NCBI GenBank assembly: GCA_036744635.1
Contig: DAIOHQ010000110.1
Location: 1 to 14,686, forward strand
Length of the DNA: 14,686 nucleotides
Origin: DAIOHQ01 sp036744635
GTDB taxonomy: Bacteria; Planctomycetota; Phycisphaerae; Tepidisphaerales; Tepidisphaeraceae
Direction of reading: 5' to 3'
Part shown: positions 1 through 6,590 of the stretch, piece by piece
Layout of the letters: each line of letters opens with the position of its first letter
Position numbering within the stretch: position 1 is the stretch's first letter
Notes under the pieces: model-generated
What the model saw: only the letters and a program-made list of their open reading frames with translations
The model's database searches: none
Told to the model about the DNA's origin: nothing
Made by a program: the position numbers and the translations under genes

Positions 1-90
1 CTTGTTTGGCAACTGCTGTTTCATTTGCTTAAAAAGTGCGAAAGTCGAACTTAGATCCCATCGAGCCTTAAAGCTGACTGCGTAATTTTT

Positions 91-114
91 GTGCGCGCGT
101 TAGTATGCGTGCAC
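91..114. repeat. Imperfect inverted repeat with stem-loop potential
   Basis: GTGCGCGC at 91-98 pairs with GCGTGCAC at 107-114 around an 8-nt AT-rich loop. The only imperfection is position 95 against 110, which is a G-U wobble in plus-strand RNA and a mismatch in minus-strand RNA. A run of five T lies on its 5' side (86-90) rather than its 3' side, so it does not look like an intrinsic terminator in the plus direction. In the minus direction it is followed by A residues. It sits in the otherwise featureless first 221 bases. It may be a structured RNA element or simply chance in GC-rich DNA. Confidence 0.3.
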
Positions 115-190
115 CATGGAACACATCGCCAGTGAGCGCATTTCGAGCGACCCACGCCAGTCGGATTGCCGAAACGGTGGGCGAGCACGC

Positions 191-210
191 CCGGCCTACA
201 GAATGGCCGG
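191..210 (-). terminator. Hairpin just downstream of gdhA, possible terminator
   Basis: CCGGCC (191-196) and GGCCGG (205-210) form a perfect 6-bp GC stem with an 8-nt loop, beginning 11 bases past the gdhA stop codon in the minus direction. This position suits the end of the five-gene run. No T-tract follows it on the minus strand, so it is not a textbook intrinsic terminator. It may instead work as a 3'-end stabilising hairpin or with Rho. Confidence 0.4.
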
Positions 211-221
211 ACCAATAGCTT

Positions 222-1508
222 TCACGGAAACAGCCCCTTCAATCGGCACGCCTCCGCCACTCTGCTGATCGCGATGGTATACGCCGCGGTGCGGTAGTCG
301 CAGTCGGCGGCGTCGGCTTTGGCGTTTACCTCGTCGAAGGCTTTTTCCATCACCCTCTGCAGCTCATCCTGGACGCGCTTCATGTCCCAGAAGAAATTCT
401 GCAGGCCCTGCACCCATTCGAAATAGCTGACGGTGACGCCGCCGGCGTTGGCGAGAATATCGGGGAGGATGGTGACGCCGTTGTCGCGGAGGATCTCGTC
501 GGCCTCGGGGGTGATGGGGCCGTTGGCGGCCTCGACGATCACCGGGGCTTTGACGTCGGCGGCCAAATCGGCGCCGATGGTGTTTTCCATGGCCGCGGGA
601 ATGAGCACATCGCACTCGCTGGCGAGCAGTTCTTCGTTGCTGATGGACTCGCAGTTGGGAAAATCTTCCATCGTGCCGTTTTCGCGGTAATAGAGGCCGG
701 CAGCTTCGATATCGACGCCGGCATCGCAGAAAATGCCGCCGCTTCTTTCCGAGATGGCGATCACCTTGGCATCGCGTTCATCGAGCAGGCGGGCGGCGTG
801 GAAGCCGACGTTGCCGAAGCCCTGGATGGCGATGCGGGTGTCGGCGATGCTCTTGTTTTGCGTGGCCAGGAACTTACGGAGGATGTTCATGACGCCGCGG
901 CCGGTGGCCTCTTCGCGGCCGACCGATCCGCCAAGCGTGACCGGTTTGCCGGTGACGCAGCCGAGCTCCTGATGGCCGACCATCATCGAATAAGTGTCGA
1001 GCACCCAGCTCATCACCTGGGCGTCGGTGCCGGCATCCGGGGCGGGTATGTCTTCGCTGGGACCGATGATCGGCATGATTTCGCTGGTATAGCGGCGGGT
1101 GAGACGTTCCTTTTCGCCGAGGGAGAGCGTCTTGGGATTGCAGACGACTCCGCCTTTGGCCCCGCCGTAGGGGAGATCGACGAGGGCATTTTTCCAGGTC
1201 TGCAGCATGGCCAGGGCCATCACCTCATCGCTGTTGACGGCGGTGTCGTAGCGGATGCCGCCTTTGAAAGGCCCGCGGGCGTTGTTGTGCTGGCAGCGGT
1301 AGCCGGTGAAGACCTGGATTTTCCCATCGTCCATCCGAATCGGGCAGGAGACGGTGAGCACGCGCTTGGGGGAGGAGAGCATCGAGCGCCAAGTGGCGTC
1401 GAGGTTCATGGTCTGATAGACGCGGTCGAAGTAGAGATGGGCGTACTGCCAGAAGGGCGAATGCGTTTCGGAAGTGGGATGGAGATGGTCGGTGAGGGCT
1501 TGGGTCAT
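222..1508 (-). CDS. gdhA: Glu/Leu/Phe/Val dehydrogenase family, glutamate dehydrogenase
   Basis: Glutamate dehydrogenase of 428 residues, the usual size for bacterial hexameric enzymes. It interconverts glutamate with 2-oxoglutarate plus ammonium in the cytoplasm, using NAD(H) or NADP(H). The N-terminal substrate domain has the GPFKGGIRY segment with Lys82, Lys106 in TWKNA, and the active-site motif LPYGGAKGG with catalytic Lys118. The conserved Asp158 lies in PAPDAGT. The C-terminal Rossmann domain shows GFGNVG at 230-235. Cofactor preference cannot be decided by eye. The start is the ATG at 1508-1506. No Shine-Dalgarno is seen, and the birA stop is only 27 nt upstream, so it is probably co-transcribed with birA and pyc. 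It is the last gene of the run; a GC hairpin follows. The family assignment is very secure, while substrate preference (glutamate rather than leucine or phenylalanine) is inferred from overall similarity. Confidence 0.95.
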   Translation of the reverse strand: MTQALTDHLHPTSETHSPFWQYAHLYFDRVYQTMNLDATWRSMLSSPKRVLTVSCPIRMDDGKIQVFTGYRCQHNNARGPFKGGIRYDTAVNSDEVMALAMLQTWKNALVDLPYGGAKGGVVCNPKTLSLGEKERLTRRYTSEIMPIIGPSEDIPAPDAGTDAQVMSWVLDTYSMMVGHQELGCVTGKPVTLGGSVGREEATGRGVMNILRKFLATQNKSIADTRIAIQGFGNVGFHAARLLDERDAKVIAISERSGGIFCDAGVDIEAAGLYYRENGTMEDFPNCESISNEELLASECDVLIPAAMENTIGADLAADVKAPVIVEAANGPITPEADEILRDNGVTILPDILANAGGVTVSYFEWVQGLQNFFWDMKRVQDELQRVMEKAFDEVNAKADAADCDYRTAAYTIAISRVAEACRLKGLFP

Positions 1509-1535
1509 GTTGGGGGATTGTAGCAGGCGAGTTGA

Positions 1536-2297
1536 TTACATCATCATGACCTGGCCGGTGATGATGCGGTGGGTGGTGGATTTGTCCTTGAGGATCAGCC
1601 TTCCGATGGAATCGATTCCTTCGCAGCGGCCGGTGAGTTGTCGGCCGTTTTCCAGCACGGCGATGCGGCGGCCGTTGAGGGCATGATGGCGGTCGTATTC
1701 GCGGAGGAGGACGGCGAAGGGCTGCTCGGCGCGGCGGGCCATGGTCTGTTGCAGATGGCGGGTGATGGCGATGAGGGTTTGGGTCAAGTCTTGCGGGGTT
1801 GCGGTGATCTCCAGCAGCGAGGTGATCTTGTCGCGCAGGGCGCGCGGGGCATCGGCGGGGGAGACGTTGACGTTGAGGCCGAGGCCGATCAGGTCGGCCT
1901 TGTCGATGCGCTGACAGAGCAGGCCGGCGAGCTTGCGGCCATCGAAGTAGATGTCGTTGGGCCATTTGAGCTGGATGTCGCGGGCGGTCTGCTCGGCGAT
2001 GGCGTTGCGGACGGCGAGGCCGGCGACGAGGGGGATTTGGTGCGGGGAGAGATGTTCTTCGACGGGGAGGACGAAGGTGGCGGTGATGGCGCCGGGGGCG
2101 GACCACCAGGTGTTGGTTCCGCGGCCGCGGCCGGCGAGCTGGTGGCCGGTGAGGACGATGGAGGGGGCGAAGAGCGTGCCGCGCTTGCGCAGGGCGGCGG
2201 CGTGGGTGTTGGTGCTGGCGAGGCGGGGGAACCAGTGCAGGCGGAAGGGCTTGATGCCGGCGCGGAGGAGGGAGAGGTTGTAGGAGGTTGGGGACAT
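1536..2297 (-). CDS. birA: Biotin-[acetyl-CoA-carboxylase] ligase, monofunctional
   Basis: Biotin protein ligase of 253 residues. It makes biotinyl-5'-AMP and transfers biotin to the lysine of biotinyl domains; the obvious client is the pyruvate carboxylase at the head of the same run. Visible motifs are STN at 28-30, the biotinyl-AMP loop GRGRGTNTW at 56-64, KWPND at 111-115, Lys122 in GRKLAG, and GLGLN at 138-142 of the catalytic fold. The C-terminal SH3-like domain covers roughly residues 205-250. The N-terminal winged-helix DNA-binding domain of Escherichia coli BirA is absent, so this form should not act as a biotin-operon repressor. The start is the ATG at 2297-2295; a GAGG stands only 2 nt before it, too close for a good ribosome site. 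The upstream small gene ends 42 nt away and gdhA begins 27 nt after the stop. The C-terminus ends in three methionines. Confidence 0.94.
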   Translation of the reverse strand: MSPTSYNLSLLRAGIKPFRLHWFPRLASTNTHAAALRKRGTLFAPSIVLTGHQLAGRGRGTNTWWSAPGAITATFVLPVEEHLSPHQIPLVAGLAVRNAIAEQTARDIQLKWPNDIYFDGRKLAGLLCQRIDKADLIGLGLNVNVSPADAPRALRDKITSLLEITATPQDLTQTLIAITRHLQQTMARRAEQPFAVLLREYDRHHALNGRRIAVLENGRQLTGRCEGIDSIGRLILKDKSTTHRIITGQVMMM

Positions 2298-2339
2298 CGC
2301 CTCATACTGAAGAAAGTATCGCGCCGGCGGCGGTGCGCA

Positions 2340-2669
2340 TTAGAGATGGGTCGAGATCGCTTCCAAAACCGCCTTGCGGGCGCGGGGCGGCACCTGGATG
2401 GGTACAAACCAGTGCGCCTGGTAAAGGTAATCTTCATCCTCTTCGTCGATCACGCGCACGCGCTGGGGCGGATCCTGGGGCAGAGGCTCAATAATGCGAT
2501 AGGTCTTACCGCGCTCAAGGGAAGCCTCGTTGCCATCGTTGCGCACGCAGATCGCCAGATACGGATAGGTCCGATGGGAATCACGAGAGACGTTTCTTGA
2601 TCTTCCAGTCGCGCTTGCCGACGCCGTGGGCTTCGAACCAGTGGATTTCAGCTTCATAGGTATCACCAT
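2340..2669 (-). CDS. Small acidic protein of unknown function
   Basis: Function not recognised. From about residue 35 on, the protein looks like a genuine compact domain: YLAICVRND, then NEASLERGKTYRII, then RVRVIDEEDEDYLY, and a final HWFVPIQVPP. I have an impression of similar short hypothetical proteins in planctomycete genomes, with an AIC-N-G-EASLE start and a VIDE-EDYLYPA-FVPI end, but cannot verify this. That core has about 12 acidic and 9 basic residues. The start is uncertain. The in-frame ATGs at 2669 and 2657 overlap the preceding gene by 89 or 77 nt. The first 34 residues, rich in Ser, Arg and Thr, look like a by-product of reading the upstream gene in another frame. The only later candidate before the core is a CTG at 2558. 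The stop is TAA at 2342-2340, 42 nt before birA. It lies between pyc and birA on the same strand, so co-transcription is likely. Confidence 0.65.
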   Translation of the reverse strand: MVIPMKLKSTGSKPTASASATGRSRNVSRDSHRTYPYLAICVRNDGNEASLERGKTYRIIEPLPQDPPQRVRVIDEEDEDYLYQAHWFVPIQVPPRARKAVLEAISTHL

Positions 2670-2823
2670 TATACTCTTGAATCAGGGCGATGCCCTTCAT
2701 CTTCCGCCAGCGACCTTTGCCGTGCTTGCGGACCAGACGGCGGCGGATTCTTACGCCCCGGCCGGCGGCGATCACCCGCACACCCCGTATCGCGGTGAGA
2801 ATTTCAAACCCTTCAGGAGACAC
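2581..2823 (-). CDS. Small basic protein of unknown function
   Basis: Function not recognised. The 80-residue product is strongly basic (about 20 Lys/Arg against 8 Asp/Glu), with an Arg/Lys cluster at residues 25-43 (VRIRRRLVRKHGKGRWRKMKG). A short beta-like segment follows, IALIQEYNGDTYEAEIHWFEAHGVG, here split only for description at residues 44-68, and it ends KIKKRLS. The AEIHWFEAHGVGK stretch resembles a recurring short hypothetical family (AE-HWYEAHGIG) that I recall but cannot name. The cluster would suit nucleic-acid binding, which is inference only. The start is taken as the GTG at 2823; GTG codons at 2781 and 2775 and the ATG at 2700 are alternatives, and the basic cluster favours one of the earlier starts. 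It begins 32 nt after the pyc stop and its end overlaps the next small gene. Confidence 0.65.
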   Translation of the reverse strand: MSPEGFEILTAIRGVRVIAAGRGVRIRRRLVRKHGKGRWRKMKGIALIQEYNGDTYEAEIHWFEAHGVGKRDWKIKKRLS

Positions 2824-2855
2824 TCCAGCTCATTTCTGCGGCTGATGGAGTTCGA

Positions 2856-5800
2856 TTACTTCCGCGGGCCCCAGGTTTTGACTTCGCCTCCGCCGGGTTC
2901 GCCTTCGAGGGTGACCAGCAGGTCGCGGGCGGCGATGATCGAGCCGGGCTTGACGAGGACATCGCCGACCTTGGCATCGCGCGGGCTGTAGACGGCGGTT
3001 TCCATCTTCATGGCCTCGATCGAGAGGAGGCGCTCGCCGGCTTTTACTGATTGTCCCTTTTTCACCTGCACGGTGGAGACTTTGCCGGGCATCGGCGCGG
3101 CGACGTGGTTGGCGTCCTCGGGATCGGCCTTGGGATGGCGATGGAGGGTGCGCTCCAGGGAGCGGTCGGGGACGCTGACTTCGCGGGGCTGGCCGTTGAG
3201 CTCGAAGAAAACCGTGCGCAGGCCATCTTCGCGCGGGTCGCCGGTGGTGAGGTACTTGATGATCAGCTTCTTGCCGGGCTCGAGCTCGACGGAGATTTCC
3301 TCGCCGGTCTGCAGGCCGAAAAAGAAGTTGGGGGTGGGAATGACGCTGGTGTCGGCGTATTCGCGGAGATGCTTGTCGAAATCGGTGAAGACCTGGGGAT
3401 AGAGCAGGTAGCTGAGGACATCGGTGTCGCGCGGCTCGCGGTGAATCTTGGCGGCCAGCTCTTTTTTCGTGGCGGCGAAATCGACGTTGGGCATGGTGGC
3501 GCCGGGGCGGCCTTTGAAGGGCTTGACGCCGGCGGAATCAAGGATGATTTTCTGCAGCACCTTTGGCCAGCCGCCTTCGGGCTGGCCGAGCATTCCCTGC
3601 ATCATCTCGACGACGCTGCGCGGGAAGTTCAGCGGCTTGGCCGGCGCCAGCACGTCCATGGCGCGCAGGCCGTTGGTCACCATGAACAGCGCCATGTCGC
3701 CGACGACTTTGCTCGAAGGCGTGACCTTGACGATGTCGCCGAACATCTGGTTGACCTGCGCGTAGGTATCGGCGATCTCGTTCCAGCGGTCGCCGAGGCC
3801 CAGGCTCTTGGCCTGCTGGCGCAGGTTGGTGTATTGGCCGCCGGGCATCTCATGGTGATAGACCTCGGCGCTGCCGCTTTTGATTTCTTCTTCGAAGGGA
3901 TAATAAAACTCGCGCACCGATTCCCAGTAGTCGCCCAGGCGGTTCATGCCGTCGAGATTCAAGCCGGCGTCGCGCGGGGTGTGGTTGAGGGCGGCCACCA
4001 GCGAGTTGAGGTTGGGCTGGCTGGTCATGCCGCTCATGCTGGATAACGCCGCATCCGCGATATCCACGCCGGCGTCGGCGGCGCGGAGGATGCTGCCGGC
4101 GTTGATGCCGCTGGTGTCGTGGGTGTGGAAGTGAATCGGCACGCCTACTTCATCGCGCAGGGCCTTGACCAGGGCGTGGGCGGCGTAGGGCTTGCACAGG
4201 CCGGCCATATCCTTGATGGCGAGGATGTGCGTGCCCATCGTCACCAGTTCCTTGGCCATCTTCACGTAATACTGCAGGCTGTATTTGTTGCGCTTGGGGT
4301 CGAGGATGTCGCCGGTGTAGCAGATGGCGGCCTCGCAGACGGCATCGGTGTGATTGAGCACCGTTTCCATCGCCACCTTGAGATTGGTCGTCCAGTTCAG
4401 CGAGTCAAAGATGCGGAAGACGTCGATGCCGTGGGCAGCGCTTTCCTTGACAAACGCCTTGACCACGTTGTCGGGATAATTGGTGTAGCCGACGGCATTG
4501 CTGGCGCGCAGGAGCATCTGAAAGGGGATGTTGGGGATGCGGGCGCGGAGCTGGTCGAGGCGATCCCACGGGTCTTCCTGCAGGAAGCGCATGGCGGTGT
4601 CGAAGGTGGCCCCGCCCCACATTTCCAGAGAAAAGAGATTGGGCGTGAGATGGGCGACGGCATCGGCCACCGCCAGCAAGTCATAGCTGCGCACGCGCGT
4701 CGCCAGCAGCGACTGGTGGGCGTCGCGCATGGTAGTATCGGTGAAGAAAATCTTCTTCTGCTTGCGGACCCACTGGGCAAAGTTGGCCGGGCCCATCTCC
4801 AAGAGCTTGTTGCGCAGGCCGGGCGGCGGAGGCGTGCCCAGCGGATATTGCGGCACGACCGGCTCGTGAAATTCGCGCTTGGGATCAAGCTTGGGCTTCA
4901 CATCCGGCCGGCCGTTGACGATCACGTCGCCGAGATAGCTGAGGATCTTGGTGGCCCGATCCTTGCGGGCGCGGAAGCGGAAAAGCTCGGGGGTGTTGTC
5001 GATGAAGGTGGTGGTGGCATCGCCGCTGAGAAACGTCGGATGGCGGACGAGGTTTTCCAGAAAGGGGATGTTGGTCTTGACGCCGCGGATGCGGAACTCG
5101 CGCAGGGCGCGGTCGGTGCGTTTGGTCGCCTCTTCCAGCGAAGTTCCCCAGGTCGTCACCTTCACCAGCAATGAGTCGAAATAGGGCGTGATGACGGCGC
5201 CGCCGAAGCCGTTGCCGCCGTCGAGGCGCACGCCGAAGCCGGCGGCCGAGCGGTAGGTGCTCAGCCGGCCATAGTCGGGGATGAACATGTTTTCCGGATC
5301 TTCGGTGGTCACCCGGCACTGCACCGCGACGCCGCGCACCTCGATCTTGTCCTGCGGCGGGATGTTGATCGGCGGCTCGTGGAGCTTGTGGCCCTGGGCG
5401 ATGAGGATCTGGCTCTTGACGATGTCGATGCCGGTGACCTGCTCGGTGACGGTGTGCTCGACCTGAATGCGCGGGTTGACCTCGATGAAGAAAAATTGCC
5501 TGGTCTCGATGTCGAGCAGGAACTCAACCGTGCCGGCATTGCGATATTGGACGCCCTTGCACAATCGCACGGCCGAGTCGCAGATGCGCTGGCGCAGCTC
5601 CAGCGGCAGGTCGATGCTGGGGGCGACTTCGACAACCTTCTGATGCCGCCGCTGCACCGAGCAGTCGCGTTCCCATAGATGGACGAGATTGCCGTGGGTA
5701 TCGCCGAGGATCTGCACCTCGATGTGCTTGGCCTTGGCGATGTAGCGCTCGATGAAGACGTCGGCCCGGCCAAAAGCGGCGCCGGCCTCGCGCTGGGCTT

Positions 5801-6353
5801 CCTCGAGGCGCGGCAGCAGTTCATCGACAGCGCGGACGATGCGCATGCCGCGCCCGCCGCCGCCGAAGCTGGCTTTGATGATGAGCGGGTAGCCGATCTC
5901 GCGGGCGGCCGACTGCACCTCGGCGGGACTGGAGAGCGCCTGCTCGGTGCCGGGAAGGGTGGGGACACCGGTCTTGATCGCCAGCCGGCGGGCGGCGGTC
6001 TTGTCGCCGAAGGTCTCCAGCAGCGCGGCGGTGGGCCCGACGAAGGTGATGCCGTTTTGGGCGCAGGCTTCGGCCAGGTGGGCATTCTCGGACAAGAATC
6101 CGTAACCGGGATGGATGGCGTCGGCGCCGTGCTCTTTGGCGACGGCGATAATGGCGTCAATGTTGAGGTAGGATTTGACCGGCTCGCCCCCTTCGGCCGG
6201 GCCGATCTGGTAGGACTCATCGGCCTTGAAACGGTGGAGAGAAAAGCGGTCTTCGTAGCTGTAGACGGCGACGGTGCCGAGACCCAGCTCGGTGGCGGCG
6301 CGGAACACGCGGATGGCGATCTCACTGCGATTGGCGACCAGCAGTTTTTGCAT
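2856..6353 (-). CDS. pyc: Pyruvate carboxylase
   Basis: Single-chain pyruvate carboxylase, 1165 residues, near the usual 1150. It carboxylates pyruvate to oxaloacetate with ATP, bicarbonate and covalently bound biotin, the main anaplerotic step. The biotin carboxylase domain fills roughly 1-455: the start MQKLLVANRSEIAIR is the family signature, the ATP-grasp glycine loop GGGGRG is at 164-169, then ERDCSVQRRHQK and EVNPRIQVEHTVTE. The carboxyltransferase domain starts near 530 with DTTMRDAHQSL (Asp539); Lys714 in IKDMAG is the expected carboxylated lysine, and His743 and His745 in HFHTHD are metal ligands. A linking domain follows, then the C-terminal biotinyl domain with EAMKMET; Lys1116 is the biotinylation site. 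The start is the ATG at 6353-6351. The frame stays open 110 codons further, but that extension lacks family similarity and would overlap the divergent gene. No Shine-Dalgarno is visible; TCCTCC stands directly before the ATG. It heads the minus-strand run that also holds its biotin ligase. Confidence 0.96.
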   Translation of the reverse strand: MQKLLVANRSEIAIRVFRAATELGLGTVAVYSYEDRFSLHRFKADESYQIGPAEGGEPVKSYLNIDAIIAVAKEHGADAIHPGYGFLSENAHLAEACAQNGITFVGPTAALLETFGDKTAARRLAIKTGVPTLPGTEQALSSPAEVQSAAREIGYPLIIKASFGGGGRGMRIVRAVDELLPRLEEAQREAGAAFGRADVFIERYIAKAKHIEVQILGDTHGNLVHLWERDCSVQRRHQKVVEVAPSIDLPLELRQRICDSAVRLCKGVQYRNAGTVEFLLDIETRQFFFIEVNPRIQVEHTVTEQVTGIDIVKSQILIAQGHKLHEPPINIPPQDKIEVRGVAVQCRVTTEDPENMFIPDYGRLSTYRSAAGFGVRLDGGNGFGGAVITPYFDSLLVKVTTWGTSLEEATKRTDRALREFRIRGVKTNIPFLENLVRHPTFLSGDATTTFIDNTPELFRFRARKDRATKILSYLGDVIVNGRPDVKPKLDPKREFHEPVVPQYPLGTPPPPGLRNKLLEMGPANFAQWVRKQKKIFFTDTTMRDAHQSLLATRVRSYDLLAVADAVAHLTPNLFSLEMWGGATFDTAMRFLQEDPWDRLDQLRARIPNIPFQMLLRASNAVGYTNYPDNVVKAFVKESAAHGIDVFRIFDSLNWTTNLKVAMETVLNHTDAVCEAAICYTGDILDPKRNKYSLQYYVKMAKELVTMGTHILAIKDMAGLCKPYAAHALVKALRDEVGVPIHFHTHDTSGINAGSILRAADAGVDIADAALSSMSGMTSQPNLNSLVAALNHTPRDAGLNLDGMNRLGDYWESVREFYYPFEEEIKSGSAEVYHHEMPGGQYTNLRQQAKSLGLGDRWNEIADTYAQVNQMFGDIVKVTPSSKVVGDMALFMVTNGLRAMDVLAPAKPLNFPRSVVEMMQGMLGQPEGGWPKVLQKIILDSAGVKPFKGRPGATMPNVDFAATKKELAAKIHREPRDTDVLSYLLYPQVFTDFDKHLREYADTSVIPTPNFFFGLQTGEEISVELEPGKKLIIKYLTTGDPREDGLRTVFFELNGQPREVSVPDRSLERTLHRHPKADPEDANHVAAPMPGKVSTVQVKKGQSVKAGERLLSIEAMKMETAVYSPRDAKVGDVLVKPGSIIAARDLLVTLEGEPGGGEVKTWGPRK

Positions 6354-6494
6354 GGAGGATACTTCGGTTGTGAGGAAATTTCCGCGCGCCAAAGCGGGCG
6401 GAAACGGCGGCCTGACAGCGCACGCTTGGCCAAAAACTCGCGGTATTGTGGGGATGGGAGATGAATTTGCAAGCCATGCCGTGCGTGCAGTACC

Positions 6495-6502
6495 ATTATA
6501 TT
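6495..6502. promoter_or_regulatory. AT-rich octamer, possible shared -10 region of divergent promoters
   Basis: ATTATATT lies in an otherwise GC-rich 237-bp region between the divergent starts of pyc (6353) and the surface protein (6591). Read on the minus strand it contains a perfect TATAAT (6500 to 6495) pointing to pyc, giving a leader of about 135 nt. On the plus strand it contains TATATT (6497-6502) pointing to the surface protein, giving a leader of about 80 nt. No good -35 box is found at 16-18 bp for either direction, so this is a candidate only. Confidence 0.35.
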
Positions 6503-6540
6503 CAGTGGAGGAGCGACTTGACCTGCTCTGCGATGCAGGG

Positions 6541-6550
6541 GTGAATTCAC
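6541..6550. promoter_or_regulatory. Perfect 10-bp palindrome upstream of the surface protein gene
   Basis: GTGAATTCAC is a perfect palindrome 40 bases before the start codon at 6591 and about 40 bases downstream of the candidate -10 octamer. A TTGACC at 6518-6523 lies 17 bp before it, so it would overlap the -10 position of an alternative plus-strand promoter. This is suitable placement for a dimeric repressor, but only one copy is present and no regulator gene is nearby. It may be chance. Confidence 0.25.
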
Positions 6551-6579
6551 ATTGCTGAATCTGGTTTGAAATTGGCGAC

Positions 6580-6584
6580 GGAGG
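6580..6584 (+). promoter_or_regulatory. Ribosome binding site GGAGG of the surface protein gene
   Basis: GGAGG with a 6-nt spacer before the ATG at 6591. This is the strongest Shine-Dalgarno in the window. It fixes the start directly ahead of the LEPR-XLL-like N-terminus. Confidence 0.75.
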
Positions 6585-6590
6585 ATCGGC

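Noticed and set aside
116..271. Short plus-strand frame starting with ATG at 116
   Set aside because: It runs into the 3' end of gdhA in antisense and has no Shine-Dalgarno or recognisable product.
1569..2600. 343-codon plus-strand frame very rich in Gly, Glu and Asp
   Set aside because: It is antisense to birA and the small acidic gene. The glycine-rich composition is what GC-rich antisense frames give, and no domain is visible.
4119..5174. 351-codon plus-strand frame within pyc
   Set aside because: Antisense to well-conserved carboxylase domains, with no recognisable motif and no independent start signal.
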